DNA of 64,000 nt, from contig OX438745.1 of NCBI GenBank assembly GCA_949316235.1, positions 3,353,001-3,417,000 of the forward strand. The letters are read 5' to 3'. The notes under the pieces were generated by a model. That model saw only the letters and a program-made list of their open reading frames with translations, was not told where the DNA came from and searched no databases. Of the stretch, positions 1 to 13,200 are shown one piece after another (the stretch's first letter is position 1; each line of letters opens with the position of its first letter). The DNA is from Oegoconia quadripuncta (Eukaryota > Arthropoda > Insecta > Lepidoptera > Autostichidae). A program made the position numbers and the translations under genes.

Positions 1-320
1 CCTAAAGCCCATAGTCTCCTATAATAAGAGGCGATGGGCAGCTGCCAACATCACGACATTAAAACAAATGACCAAAAAAGCTTCGCATCGGAGCTTAATT
101 GCATTCTGTCAAGGACATGTAAATAACCAAACAATAGGCGTCTATTGGCTGCGTTGTCGATGACCCTGACTAGATTGACCAACCACAAACTTACAAGGTC
201 AAGGGAATAGCGATGTGATTATAGAAATATTGAACGTTGGTAAGTGGTTTGTTTCGCGTTTCCGTGACGATTTGTTAGAAGAAATTTGCAGCGCTGCTAG
301 CAGATAGTTTATTAAATTAC
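1..320. other. Unrecognised intronic sequence
   Basis: This stretch lies inside or beyond the last visible intron of the minus-strand sugar transporter. I see no reading frame, splice-bounded exon or repeat that I recognise. In particular I could not find the expected C-terminal transporter exon (TM12 and a PETKG-type motif) here or elsewhere left of 4002. Confidence 0.5.
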
Positions 321-420
321 TTTTCTTTGGCGAACAGCTAAGGCATGGAACTCCCTTCCGGCGTCTTTCCTGAATCCTACAACCTTAAAATCTTCAAGAG
401 CAGGCTCCCATAGTCAACAA
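321..420 (+). mobile_element. LINE 3'-end fragment
   Basis: In translation this resembles the C-terminal end of a non-LTR reverse transcriptase ('...KAWNSLPxxVFPxSYNL..FKSR' type). The same ending recurs near 46150-46230 and 13330-13391. Only about 100 bp remain, so it is a dead 5'-truncated copy. Confidence 0.6.
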
Positions 421-520
421 TAAATGAACAGTGGTCCTATGAATATTGTAGTAAATTAACTATCATATTGCTAACATTGTGGTAAACAGAAGCTGACCTG
501 ACCTTATAATTATAATAATA

Positions 521-721
521 TCCTTAGACATACACACAGCGCCATCTAGTTCCACAGTAAGCAACTATAGGCTTGTGTTGTGGATACCAGATGGTTGATA
601 TACTACATAAATACATTTTCTTTGTAAATAAATACTTATTATTAATGAAAACATCCATAACTCGGGTACACATGTCCGTAGTCCGTATTTGCTAACCACT
701 ACCTACACCAAACAGGTCGTT
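521..721 (-). mobile_element. SINE-A copy, internally deleted
   Basis: This is a minus-strand copy of SINE-A. It runs from the 3' 'cagcgccatctagttccac' end to the tRNA-like head with its 'accaaacaggtcgt' terminus. The B-box segment seen in other copies is missing, joining 'tgtccgta' directly to the A-box side, so it should lack an intact pol III promoter. Confidence 0.8.
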
Positions 722-722
722 A

Positions 723-1805
723 TTGGAGCCATGCTGTGGATTATGGCTCATAGACTCAAGAATAGATAGTGCTTCATTAGACACATATTATTTTCTCACT
801 TTTCTGCCTCGTTTTGTGAACATTATTGGCAGAGCCTCAAAAATGTTAGGATTCGTCATAAGAAGCAGTAAAGTTTTTCCTGGGAGTTCGGTAAAAATAT
901 TGCTCTATAACAGTTTGGTTAGAAGTGTTCTGGAATACTGCAGTCCTGTCAGACCACATTTTGCAGGACATATGCTGAGGTTGGAACGGGTTCAGGGGAG
1001 GTTTTTTCGGACATCTGACATATTCTGACATAACCAGCCCGTTCGCATAACCAGGCTATTTCACAATTAATAATGAAATATTATAATATAAAATAATAAT
1101 TTTGTAATATAAAAACCTTTTTTAAAAAGAGCGACCTCTCGAGTTTCTTGCTTGTTCTTCTCAGGGGAAAATTGCCTTTTGAACAAGCAGTAGCTTTAAA
1201 AATGTAAAATCTGACTATTTTAAGTGTACCCTGTGTACCTACAAAATAAAGCATTTTTTGATTTTGATTTTTGATTTCGCTTGGACTCGCTAAGAAAACT
1301 GTATCCTTTGGGACCAGATTAAAGCATTTCAAAATGTCAACACTCTAAACGAATATGCTAGACTTAGTGTTATTGTACAATATTTTTATACCAGACGTTG
1401 ATTGCCCACAATTACTGAGCAAGTTCAAACTTCGCGTTCCGGCCAGGTGTGCCAGACGCCTCATCAAGCTCATGCCCCCTTCACTCAGAAAAACTGAGCT
1501 GAGTTATAACCAGCTTTGTCGGACGAGACTATTCTCACGCCTTCAGCGTGGGCAATCCCAGATGATAGAGTTTAGTGTTTGGGTGGAGAATTCTCCTCTG
1601 GAATCTACATCGGCCGCCGGTACAACACGTTTTCCCTTTCCGTCTGAGCTTAGCTCTAGCGATATCATCATAATATTAACTTTATGGGGGAGGACCTGAT
1701 GACCTGAAATACAGGCTACTGCCTAGTTTAGGCATCAGTCGCCCACAATTTTGTATCTATAATACTGTAATGTACGAATTGTGGAGGGAAATAAACGATC
1801 TTATT

Positions 1806-1839
<34 letters not shown>
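723..1839 (+). mobile_element. Jockey-like LINE 3' end with poly(A), split by another LINE tail
   Basis: Two stretches read as the C-terminal region of a non-LTR reverse transcriptase. Bases 723-1028 include 'KILLYNSLVRSVLEYCSPV', and bases 1355-1690 include 'VDCPQLLSKFKLRVPARC'. They are separated by a foreign LINE tail at about 1076-1275. After the frame ends, the sequence runs through a short 3' untranslated region with an 'aataaac' signal into an A-tract at 1809-1839. This is a 5'-truncated, poly(A)-ended retrocopy with frame breaks. Clade assignment (jockey-like) is by resemblance only. Confidence 0.7.
1076..1275 (+). mobile_element. LINE 3' UTR tail inserted in another LINE
   Basis: The sequence around 'ctcgagtttcttgcttgttc' and 'gtaccctgtgtacctacaaa', ending in a TTTGATT-rich tail, is nearly identical to 48175-48385 and to the reverse complement of 40600-40740. 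At 48.1 kb it follows a LINE C-terminal frame, which identifies it as that family's 3' UTR. Here it interrupts the reverse-transcriptase fragment at 723-1690. Confidence 0.75.
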
Positions 1840-1841
<2 letters not shown>

Positions 1842-2086
1842 TGTAATAGCATCTTAATTACGCATATAAGTCTACTGTTCTCAGATTAAGTAGACTGTAA
1901 CAAATATAGTGACAATTTAGATATCTCTTTCGACTCTTTAGCTATACTAAATATTTTGTTCAATTGTATAGTTTCCAGTAATGCTTACGATAAAATGTAT
2001 TTATTGTTGACGGCCGTTTGGTGTAGTGGTTAGAAACTCTGCTGCTATACCAAAAGGTCGCGGGTTCGAATCCCGCTAGGGACATA

Positions 2087-3355
2087 ATAGGTCTTTACCT
2101 ATTAAATTGCCGTTCTGCAATACTGGCCATTTCAAATCAAAATAATATTTGTTTGGCTAATAATTCTAATTTCAAATTAATTTTATTTTAAAAACATGGA
2201 ATTCTTTTTCCAAAAGTAGTCATTTGTTTATTGATTAGTGTTACATTTTCATCGCATTTCAATCTTTTTCGTCATCATGGAGACGTTAAAAATTCGAGTA
2301 ATTATGGAATATGAGTACCGTTGTGGCAGCAACGCGGCACAAGCGGCACGCAACATAAGCGACGTTTACGGAGCTAACACTACAAACCAACACCTGTTAT
2401 TGGTTTGCTCGCTTCCGTTCTGGGAATTTCGACCTGAAAAATGAACCTCGCGGTCGTTCGAAGACTTTGGTCGACAATGACGAATTAATGGCGGTTGTGG
2501 AAGCTGATGATACACAATCTACGGCTGAATTAGCAGCAGCTTTCGACGTTAGCGTTAAAACAATATTGGTCCATTTGCGTCAAATTGGCAAGGTAAAAAT
2601 GCTTGACAAATGGGTGTCCCACGAACTCAATGATCGTCAGCGCGAAGTACGCGTCGAGACTTGCCTTGCACTGCTCAACAGACACACAAATGAAGGAATT
2701 TTGAATCGCATTGTTACCTGCGATGAAAAATGGATTCTGTTTGATAACCGCAAGCGCTCAGCAAGTTGGTTGGATCCTGGTTCAGCACCTAAACAATGCC
2801 CTAAACGAAAACCTACCCCTAGAAAAGTGATGGTCACTGTTTGGTGGTCTAGCGCCGGTGTGATTCATCACAGCTTCTTACCAAACGGGATGAGCATTAC
2901 TGCAGATGTGTACTGTGAAGAACTGAACACAATGATGGAGAAGCTGGCACATCTCCAACCAGCATTGGTCAATCGCTCCTGCACGACAACGCGTGACCTC
3001 ATACTGCACAGCAGACGGTCTCCAAGTTGCAAGAACTGGGGTTGGAAGCTCTCCGTCATCCGCCCTACTCACCATACCTTGCGCCTACAGACTACTACTT
3101 TTTCCAGAATTTGGATAACTTCTTGGCAGGAAAAAAAATTAATACCCGAGAGGCAGTACAAAATGCCTTTGAAGAATTTGTTGCCTCCCGTCCAGCTGAT
3201 TTCTTTAAGAAGGGCATCAATAAACTGCCACTACGTTGGCAAAGATGCATTGATTACATGGGTGATTACTTCGATTAATACAAATAAAATATACATGAAA
3301 AAAATTCGTTTAAATTTTTTCATGCAAAACGGCAATTTCATAGGTAAAGACCTAA
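2087..3355 (+). mobile_element. Mariner-type DNA transposon, near full length
   Basis: The element is 1269 bp, a normal length for mariner. It is bounded by TA dinucleotides at 2085-2086 and 3356-3357. The ends are imperfect inverted repeats of about 30 bp, both containing 'AGGTCTTTACCTAT' next to 'AAATTGCCGTT'. The interior codes for a broken mariner transposase. The same terminal motif ends the short elements at 18471-18973 and 60726-61147, so this family probably mobilised them. Confidence 0.92.
2277..3278 (+). pseudogene. Mariner transposase pseudogene
   Basis: The intact ancestor would cut and paste the element through a DD34D catalytic triad in the nucleus. The start ATG at 2277 opens an N-terminal DNA-binding region ('METLKIRVIMEYEYRCGSNA'). 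A first frame change near 2385-2400 moves into the frame that carries 'LVDNDELMAVVEAD' and the first catalytic Asp in 'TCDEKW'. A second frame change near 2965-2975 leads to 'LLHDNA', the second Asp, where an in-frame TGA follows. The third Asp is in 'APTDYYFF', and the frame ends at the TAA at 3276-3278. In the usual YSPDLAP motif the first D is replaced by Y. The remnant spans about 330 codons, against roughly 345 in the family. Wording of the motifs suggests the cecropia subfamily. It cannot make an active enzyme. Confidence 0.9.
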
Positions 3356-3550
3356 TATTGTTTGTATGATGAATACGGACATGTGTACCCGAGTTATGGA
3401 TGTTTTTCATGTATATATATATTTATTTACAAAAAAAAAAATATATTTGTGTAGTGTGTCAACCATCTGGTATCCAAAACACAAGTCTAGTTGCTTAGTG
3501 TGGAACTAGATGGCGCTGTCTGTATATGTCCAAGGATATTATTATTATAC

Positions 3551-3997
3551 TATTGCATTGTGCATGCTGCATTCACCTATAATTAGGTATGCATTTAGTT
3601 TTTTTTTTATATATTATATTAAACTGTGTGTCTTAGTGCAACATCTGTTTCCATTCTTTATTGCAAATAAACACAAAAGATACATTTGTCAGATACAAAG
3701 ATACAAAGGTGAGCTTATCTCTAAGAGAGATCTCTTCCATCCAACCCTATAAGCGGTTAGAAAGTGTATAACGGGGAATAAAAAAAGGGCGTACAACGCA
3801 ATGGTGATTAAGTAAAAAAGTCTATAATACATGAATACTTGTAAATAACTAAAAATAACTATAATATGAATATAATATTAAATAAACCTAAATAAAACAT
3901 TTAATTAGATATATAATTAATATATTATATAAATATCAATATATTACATTATTAATATCTGTTGCTGAATCAATAAATAGGTATATACAAATAAAAA
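3551..3997. other. A+T-rich intron with a LINE tail remnant
   Basis: Bases 3640-3770 resemble, in reverse, the 3' UTR of a LINE tail also present near 8870-9000 and 27355-27475 ('gcttatctctaagagagatc'). The rest is A+T-rich and shows nothing I recognise before the transporter donor at 4001. Confidence 0.5.
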
Positions 3998-4001
3998 TTA
4001 C

Positions 4002-4228
4002 CTGGTAACTATGAAAGAGAGGACCCAGCAGAAGGCAGTAGCGATCGGCGATGCGATAGCCTTCACCTCAATAGGGAATAACTCGCCCATAACTGCCCAC
4101 GGTAAGGGGCCCAGACCCCAGCAGTACGTTAAGATGAACAGCACCAGCGACAGAATGGGAAGAAAGCTGAGTTTCTCTGCTACGGGGATCTCTTGCTCAT
4201 CCAGAAGGAAATACATTCCCAGTAGGCC
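4002..4228 (-). CDS. Tret1-like: Transporter coding exon 8 (TM9-TM11)
   Basis: The acceptor is 'tttttacccaacag' and the donor is 'CCAG|GTAATT'. The exon is 227 nt, starts in phase 0 and ends two bases into an Arg codon. It encodes residues 352-426 with '[20 protein letters not shown]', the characteristic TM10 region and following loop of sugar porters. It is the last exon visible in the window. Confidence 0.92.
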
Positions 4229-7200
4229 CTGTTGGGTAAAAATAAATGACTATAAACAACTTGTCCAAAGTAGATGATTAGATCAAAATTAAGGATTACG
4301 CTTGCTTTGAGTTATTTAAGATAGTATAAGTACATACGTATCGCCACGACATTTATCCCAAATGGGGTGGTCAGAGGTATCCCAAACAATAGTGTTTGGG
4401 TGTTCCAAATATAAGAGTCTAATGATTGAAACAACATCCACGGTTCACCTTACGTAATGCACACGTGACAGTGGGTGAACCCATCGCCGTTGAAACGTGC
4501 AAATCTATGTTATTTTTACCACCTTATCTAAGTAGAAACATTAATAGCATTGGTTTGTACTATGGTTGAGATAAGATAGCCAGTCCTCTAAAAAAATTGG
4601 TGGCTCCTGAGTGAGTGCTCTTCCAACATCAGATGTGAAAGAAGAGGAGCGTGAATCCTTTCTTTTTTTAATTCTTTTCAGTAGTGATAGGTACTAACCA
4701 ACCCAATAGCGGTCCCACACGAGGAAATCAACAGCAGGATCCGTCTGCCGAGCCTGTCCACTACGAACGGCGTGATCAGAGACGCGACCAGCTGCGAACA
4801 ACAAAGTCAATCAGTAGGTAAGTAGACTCCAAACTTACTCAGCAAAAAAACAAAAAAAAATGGTAAATGGAGTAACTGCGTCCGTGGCTCAATGTAAACA
4901 ACATTGGGTTTACGATTCGGAGGTCGCGGGTTCGATCCCCAGCGGGGTACATGTTTAAGTACTCGGTTTGGTTGATGGTAGGGAATTTTAAATATCCGCC
5001 TGGCTAGCTACCACCATCTTATCTAAATCTGCCGCAAAGCAGCAATGTCAATAGCATTGTTGTGTTCCGGTTGACAGAGATAAGACAGCCAGTCCCCCAA
5101 ATGTGTTGGGATTTCCGGGTCAGTAAGCTCCACCTTCGACCTCACCTTCACTTAACATCAGGTGTGATTGAGGCCAAGTACCAACCCGTTGTGCATAAAA
5201 AAAAGAGTATGTTAATTTATAAATAGTAAATATCTTTGCATATAAGTACACACAACGCCATCTAGTTCTACACTAAGCAACTAGACTTGTATTATAGATA
5301 CCAGATGGTTGATAAATGAAAAACATCCATAACTCGGGAACACATTTATGTATTCGTCATGCAAACATATGCCCCTAGCGGGATTCGAACCCGCGATCTT
5401 TTGGTATAGCAGTCAGAGTTTTTAACCACTACGCTAAACAGTAGTAATTGTAAATTTACTTACCATTCTTTTTTAATTAAAAAGCAATAAGAAATCCAAA
5501 AAAGAAAGTATGCTAATAAAGGTACGGACAATTGTTCTGATTTAGTATATGTATAAAGAAAAATAAAGTGCTCAAGCCGCAGTTCAAACGAATTTATGAA
5601 ATAGGTGATTGTACGGTAGATGTTACTTGCAGGCTTGTAAAAGTCCATTACTGGACATAAGATCGAATGCAAGCGAGTTAAACGCATTTTTTTTTTGCGT
5701 TCGAACACATTTTTTTTAAATGGTACGGTTGCTGTACGAATGCTCAAAACGGGACGAGCTGCAGTATGGTGGAACGGACCGATGTCCACTTAGATACCCC
5801 TCTTACCCGGCAGTCCCCGCAGTCACCCTTCGAAATTCGACAGTTGAAAGGCTTGCGGTGTTATGCTCACGATCGTTATCGCCCTTTATCACACACAATG
5901 ATCCAATATCCTACTCCTAAATAAATAATGTTAAAATATAAAATTGTTATAGAAGAGCGGTCTCTCCTAACACAAGCAAATTCTTGCTTAAATGGAGATT
6001 CCAAAACCTGCAATGTTTTCATTAATTTAGGTTATTGAAATAAACTATTTTTTTATTATTATTTACTCTGCCGGGAACCACATGGCCACAGAAACAGTGC
6101 GATATCAGTAAATTACGCATTAATAGCGTCAAATTCATATTACGTATTAGCAACAGCAATGCGACAGTTATAGCGCGGCCTACGTCACCACCGTGCAACA
6201 AAAACGCGACGACGCCGAATGAGTCTGTTTCCGTAAGATCCAAGCGGCCCATTCGACGTCCCGCGCGTTACGTTTAACAGTGTCTTACACATTTTGTTTT
6301 ATAAAGGCGATTTTCATTGTTTTATCTTTTATCTCCTTTTAATTTTCCTCGAATTAAACAATAGCCGAGTGAAAGAGTTGATTTTTATTGAAGAAAACAT
6401 CTAACCGCTATACAGTCAAGCGTCTTGATATAATCGTCATTCCCGTTGCGAACGATCGAGGAACGAGTGCTCTTAGCCCATTCCCAATAAAAAACGTGCA
6501 TTTTGACAGATAGCAGATGACAGCAGTGGCACATTTGTGCGACTTCTTTCGTCTGAATACTCAAACCCTTGTTACCTAATTCTGTCCCTTTGAATAACAA
6601 CGATATGAAAATGGATGCATGCTATTTGAGAAGCGGCATACAGAGATTGTTGCCTGGTGAGCTACAGAGATCTTGAATCCTTGCTATACCTGCACAGCAC
6701 CAATGATGATGGTGGCGATGGCAGGGTCCAGGGTGGAGCCGGCAGCTCGGAAGATATTAGTCATGTAGAACAGCACCGCGTTGATGCCGCTGAACTGCTG
6801 GAAGAAAACCAGTGCGCAGGATATGTAGAACGCCTTGAAGTTGCTACCTCGGAATACATCTGCGATCTGAAATTTAATCAAAGTATGACTTATTGTGATC
6901 CGTTCCGATGGTCGCTCGAAATTTAAATACATTGAGGTTTTTTTCTATTTATTTTAACAATAAAAGAGTTAGTACCCCAGGAGGGTACCAGCACTGCTGG
7001 AGAATCCCTTATCGCTCAGGCTGCCCTACTTATTCTGGGGTGGACACCTTCCTCAAAGGCCGGCAACGCATCTGTGACCCTTTTGGTGTTGCGGGTGTCC
7101 ATGGGCGGCGGTGATTGCTTTCCATCAGGTGACCCGCATGCTCGTTTGCCGCCCTCTCATATAAAAAAAAAAAAAAAAAAAAACCTTTAAAATATATTGC

Positions 7201-10200
7201 AAATTTTCTGTTACTATAGAAAACTTAAAATCGCTCTAATTTAGTTTCAAAACTGTTTTTCGAAAATGTTCTCTACTAACTTTTTAGATCTATGTACGTG
7301 TTTTATACTTGTAAAGTTTCTTAAGAATCGGTTTATACATTTCGAAAAATTTGGATTTGTAAGTTTGTATGGAATACCGTGGGTTATAAAGTCTCTTAAG
7401 TATGGTGATCCGTTTCGATGGTCACTCAATATTTAATTACAAACCTACCTTAAATTTAACCGCCTCCGTGACTCAATGTAAACAACATTGGGTATACGAT
7501 TCGCAGGTCGCGGGTTCGATCCCCAGCTGGGTACATGTATAAGTACTCGGTTTGGTTGGTGGTAGGGCATTTTAAATGTCCGCCTCGCTAGCTACCACCA
7601 TCTTAACTAAATCTGCCGCCAAGCAGCAATGTTAATAGCATTGTTGTGTTCCGGTTGTCAGAGATAAGATAGTTAGTCCCCCAAATGAGTTGGGGTTTCC
7701 GGGTCTGTACGCTTCCACCTTCGAACTCATCTTCACTTAACATCAGGTGTGATTGAAGTCAGGCATCATAACATTGCTGCTTGGCGGCAGATTTAGATAA
7801 GATGGTGGTAGCTAGCCAGGCGGACATTTATTTGATAGGAAGTGGCGTCTAGGATTGCTTGCATTTGGTGAACGTGATAGCGTCTTAGTGTCCTCTTTGT
7901 CTCTTAAACGTGAAAAGTTGAAACAGAGACATACCGTGGCAGTCTTCTCTAGTGACGCGTCGACGTCAGCTGCCATGCCTCTAAGCTCACTCTCCACACC
8001 AGCGGTAGATTTACCCCGAATTGTAGCTAGGCATTGAGCGGCTGATTCCCTATCACCTGGAACAAAACAAGAATAGGATTTTCAAACTGAGGAAAAAAGA
8101 AAAAAATTAACATTGGGTATTTTCTCAAATCAAAGGGAACGTAAGGCGCACAAAGATCTCTACGTCATAATTAATACGGTTGAATTTAATTCAACGAAAA
8201 TCGATCTACCTACTCTGGTATAATATGATTATCACATGAATGTAGGTAGCTATTCTATAACGTTACTTACTGTGGAACTAGATGGCGCTGTGTGTAATGC
8301 AAATATAAAAAAAAACTTACCCTTAGTTAAGTAGTAAATTGGCGACTCAGGCATGAAGAAGAAAGCAATCGCGAAGACCGCCACAAAGCCGATACCGACG
8401 TAGGCAATAGCACCATACGAGATGAACGGACCGATCCCGTAGACCAGCAGGAAACCAATCGTGATGAAAGCCTGGAGAAATGAGCCGAGGGCACCTCGAG
8501 AGTCATCCTGGGGACAAGATAAAAACGTTGGTTGTTTCATTGAAACAATATTTTTGGCAGATGTAACGTCTATACGCAGATGCTGCCGCCCGTCTGCGTG
8601 GTTCCTTTTTTTATTTATTTATTTATTAAAGAAACTAACAGCGTGTAACAGTTGTGTATAAATATTACCAAGTACGAATACAAAAAATAAGGCAAATTAC
8701 AGGTTTCATCATATAATTATTGTTTTTTTTTTTTTGAAGTTCAAGCTAAGTAGTTAGTTAGGAACCACGTAATGGGTAGCTTTACGGACATCGAGACAAC
8801 GCTGCAAATTAAAAAGCTATCTGTAGCGGAACCGCGAGGCGGTTTTTATTATTTATAATTTATTCCACACGAGTACACATAAAAGTCAAATACATACTAG
8901 ATATAGGATGTACAAAAGGCACTAGCTTATCTCTAAAAAGAGATTTCTTCCAGCAAGACCCTGCAAATGTGAAGGAAAACAGGTTCGATAGGATAGACAT
9001 ACATACGTGCACTGAGAAAAATGTGTTCATAATCAACTTAAAATCAAAAGACTATAATAATAATACTTCAAATATAATAATAATAAATACCTATTTAATA
9101 TTAAATAAAATACGTACATAAGTTTTAATTATGAAATAAATGAGGAATGCCTGTATCTTTTTAACAAATAAATATATACTTACATATAATATATACATAC
9201 ACTAAACATACAAGTCTGTCATATAAACATACACAATATTATAATGCATACGAAAAATTTTTCTACATGCGACTTGTTTTTAAATCCCTCCTCCACATTC
9301 ATCCTAATGTAACTCCTATAAGCCAGGATCAACAGTGGTACTCTGTAATACCTCCTTTGACCGCAGACTAAGTAAAGAAAGAAATGTAGTTAGGGTAAGT
9401 AGAACAAAAAGTTTTTCTATCGGCAACTGCTCTAGACGCCGTCATGGGTTATTGGATGGTGCACTTGGAAGATAGGGGACGCTTTGGCACCAGAAATAGA
9501 TGAGAAGGTGGTACTCAACCAGTTTCCTGGCAAAGGGAGAAAGGCTTACCACCTGCCCCCGTACCATGACATCGCTTGTTGCGCGCGTCGCGACGTGAGA
9601 GTGGGATAGTTGTATATTTCGTCCAAACGAATGAGCAGGACAAATATCATCTCGCGCGACCTATACTTTTATCGCGCCTGTCATGCTAGATAGATAGATA
9701 AGCATTTATTTGCATCCATGTACACACACATAACAAGTTTTACATATGAAAAATACAACTAAAACAATAAAACACAAGTACAGAAACAACAAATATTATT
9801 ATATATAGGGTCTAACAAAATTAACCCGACAAACTTTGGCAATTGCACGTACATGACAATAAAATAATATATTCAGTAAAAAAACTAGTCTTCAAAATTT
9901 TGTTTCCGAGTAAAAAAAAAAATGTAAGTGCAAATGTAAATACACATTAACAGACTTACTTCATTTCGATTGTACCTTGTTTTATTAATGAGAAAAAACA
10001 GGCAACGTTCCATTGATATGGAAAACGCCAAAGGGGGTGGCGGGTAGGTAAGTCACGCGCCGCGCCGGGGCAAGCTTATACATATGGTTGTGACAAAGTA
10101 CGTAGAGCGCGCGGCCATTAATGTCCAACTCACAAAATTTACATTTCTAAATTTTATTTTTTGAATAAAATCTGTTAACTTTAATGTTTTATTTCTTATT

Positions 10201-13200
10201 TTTCTCGTAATAGATACGTTTGTCGGGTTAATTTTGTTAGACCTTATAATAATAATGCTACTGGTGTTGGTAATTTTTTTAAGAATTTACTGTTATTCCG
10301 CTTCAAGTTATCTTTCACGACAACCCCGCTACGGGAGTCGCTTTGTGGTCGTCCAGTAACCCCATAGATACAAGATACATAAATTACCTACCCTATTATA
10401 CCTCCAAATATGGATAAGAATCCAGTGCATCATAAATAGCAATTTTCCTTAGTACATTAAACCAAAAGATTCGACATATTTGTATTTTGCACTGAATGAA
10501 TGAAACGACATCTTGCACTACAAAATTGGTCAAGTAGCTTAGTTTGCAGAAGGTAATATAGAAATCTACATGTATACACCCGAAAAACAAAAATTATATA
10601 TCTTTGCAAATACACACAGCGCCATCTAGTTCCACATAAGCAACTAGGCTTGTATTATAGATACCAGATGGTTGATAAACTACACAAATACATTTTTTTT
10701 TGTAAATAAATACATATATAAATGAAAAACATCCATAACTCGGGTACACATGTCGGTATTCATCATACAAACATATGCCCCTAGCGGGATTCGAACCCGC
10801 GGAATTTTGGCATAGCCGCAGTTTTTAACCACTACACCAAACAGATGGTCAATACCCTTCTATCTGGGTCAGTTGGGTAAAAAGTGTGACTTTTTGCGGT
10901 TTTCTTTAGTCATAAACAATGACTGTTATTCAAAGATAGAAATACGAAGCATTCATTCAGAATTCTTATCATGTTTTAGCTCATGCGGTGTGTGACGGGT
11001 GAATAGTTATTTGTTTCAATAAGCTGAGTGGTTCAACCAGGGTTATTTATGATAGTAATACTTGTAGTTTCAGGTAATTATCGTTGGACCTTTAATGAAG
11101 AAGAACGTCACAGGAAAATATAAGGCGTCCGCCTTATAGAATTCCTAAGTAATGCAAGCGGCAAGGACTGTCGGGAAATCGCTCTGGAAATCTAAGGCCT
11201 ATGTTTAGATAATGAACTGATTGAATTTCACCATTTAACTAATGAACAAAATTTACACGTTTGGCCAAGACAATGTTCTAACTTACTGTAGCAATCTCAG
11301 CACAGTACATGGGCGATATAGTGAAGAGCATCCCAACGGCCAACCCCCAGAATATTCTGCCGGCGTACAGGAAGGCAACACTGGAGGCCACGGCCATGAG
11401 GATCCATCCGATGAACAGCGGAATACTGGATGACAGGAGACCCCATTTGCGACCGATCTTTGAAGCAGCAAAACCACCGATGAAGGGCCCTGGAATATTG
11501 TAAATCGCATATTAGATGGTGGTGCCTTCGCATTTTTGCTCCAGGTGATACCGTCTCAACGTATATTTCTGCTTCTGGTATGAAAGATAAAAGAAATTTC
11601 ATTCTAAAATATGGAGATGTCAGGGCTGAAGCGTCTGTTTGACGTCGTCGGGTTCTCATATTTAATCCTAAAGTGAGCAATCCAGGCTAATAGGGTGCTG
11701 AACTGGGTCTGGAAGTAAAGACAGCGTGATGCTTGTCGGGATACAGTGTAAAGGTGACGTTGCCTGGTCCATGGATGGCTTACCTATGTAGTCGATTCGC
11801 GACCGCGGATTCCGGTGTGAATAGCATAATTTCCAGAGCCTTGGCGTTGTCGCATTTCAATTAGCGAAGTTAACGTCTGGTGTAGTTAGCCCCTGGATGG
11901 GCATTTTCATACAAGTGTTTTCGCGCTTCGGAGGAACAGTCGGTCCCGCTAGTTTTCAATAATTCCGTTGGCTACAGGAGTCACCACGAATTTGACACAA
12001 ATCTATACTGGTTCCGTTTGGTGGATTATGGTCCTCCTGGTCAAGGAGGCTACGTCCCAGCAGTGGAGACGTAAGTATACGGGCATGATGTAGGGTAGAC
12101 TTCAACGTAGGTACGCTTCCGGTCAATCCCACGCTTAACTTTGAGTCTATTTAGACGCAAATTGATATTTTTCCCAGCTGCTCTTTACTGACACCTGGGT
12201 TTCACTCAAATGACTACATAATTTAAGTTTCTCTCAGCCACCCCCATCGTATTTCAGCGTTTACTCACCAAATATAGCACCAACGGTGAGCAGGGAACCA
12301 ATCCAGGCCTCCTGGTTGTCGGTAATTGGTTCAGGAAGTGGAGAGAGAGTGTTGTTGGCTAGAATCACGTTCACAGGGGAAGTCCATCCCATGGAGTAGC
12401 CAGTCGACGCGATCGCTATGTTCGCTGCGAAACGAGATAGTTAAAATTAGAGATGATTCTGTTATTGTAATAGGACAAGTAGGGTGTGAGGTCCACACGC
12501 ACCCACGCAAGGTGGACGAGATGGTGGGAAGTTGCTGGATGTAGGCCGCTTCTATCGGTCACTCTAGAAATTGATAGTGGTTGGTATGATGATGATGACA
12601 ATTTTGGTATCACTTCTATAATAGCACTGGCACAAAAATTTCATTTCAAAATAAAGGATAATCCAGAAAAATAAAAGTATGTAACTCTAAGCTTAAAAAT
12701 CTCTTCATGTGCTGCAGTTAATGTTTAAAAAATATTCATTCCAATTTCAAACAGATATGGAGCGAGGGGGTGTCATCGCATCGGGCCTTGTCGCGCTTCA
12801 TACCGCTCGCTGATCCCATTATCTGAGTAATCTGTGCGCTGATCGCGGTGTGATCGCTAGATCGCTACGGAGGGTGCGCTCGCCTAGGTGTCATGCGTTT
12901 CTCCGCGTCAAAAAAAAAATGGCAGTGACGCAGGCAGTCAACTTTTGGGTGTGATATATTATTATATAGATACGCGCGAAAAAACATAACCCTCTTTTCA
13001 GTCGGGTAAAAAGCCCTAAATCAAACATAGTTAAAAAAAATGTCCTTCGAGGTTATGGGATTAACATAGGTCGCGGAAACTCGCTGGATGCAGGCCGCTT
13101 CCAAGCGATAACTCTGGAAATCTATGGGGGAGGTCTATGTTTAGCTATGAGCATTCTGTGGCTGATATTGTTGCGGAGTTTCTTGTCGCTTCTTCTCCCT

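Larger units (their letters stand above)
2009..3550 (+). mobile_element. SINE-A copy split by a mariner
   Basis: The tRNA-like head lies at 2009-2086, with A box 'tggtgtagtggttag' and B box 'gggttcgaatcc'. The body and tail resume at 3356-3550 ('tgtttgtatgatgaatacgg' to 'tagatggcgctg'). The gap is exactly the mariner at 2087-3355. Removing it, with its TA duplication, restores the SINE sequence seen in other copies, so the mariner arrived after the SINE. Confidence 0.88.

Noticed and set aside
2041..2080. tRNA-gene-like sequences with A and B boxes (here and at about 30 other places)
   Set aside because: All are heads of repeated SINE copies followed by the same non-tRNA body, and they do not fold into full tRNAs.
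4011..4277. 88-codon plus-strand frame over the transporter exon
   Set aside because: It is the antisense shadow of exon 8, whose minus-strand frame has splice sites and family motifs.
5460..5789. 109-codon minus-strand frame as a gene
   Set aside because: No motif, no splice context, A+T-rich codon content; likely chance.
11297..11680. 127-codon minus-strand frame over exon 3
   Set aside because: It is out of frame with the transporter and lacks motifs; the overlapping exon explains the open frame.
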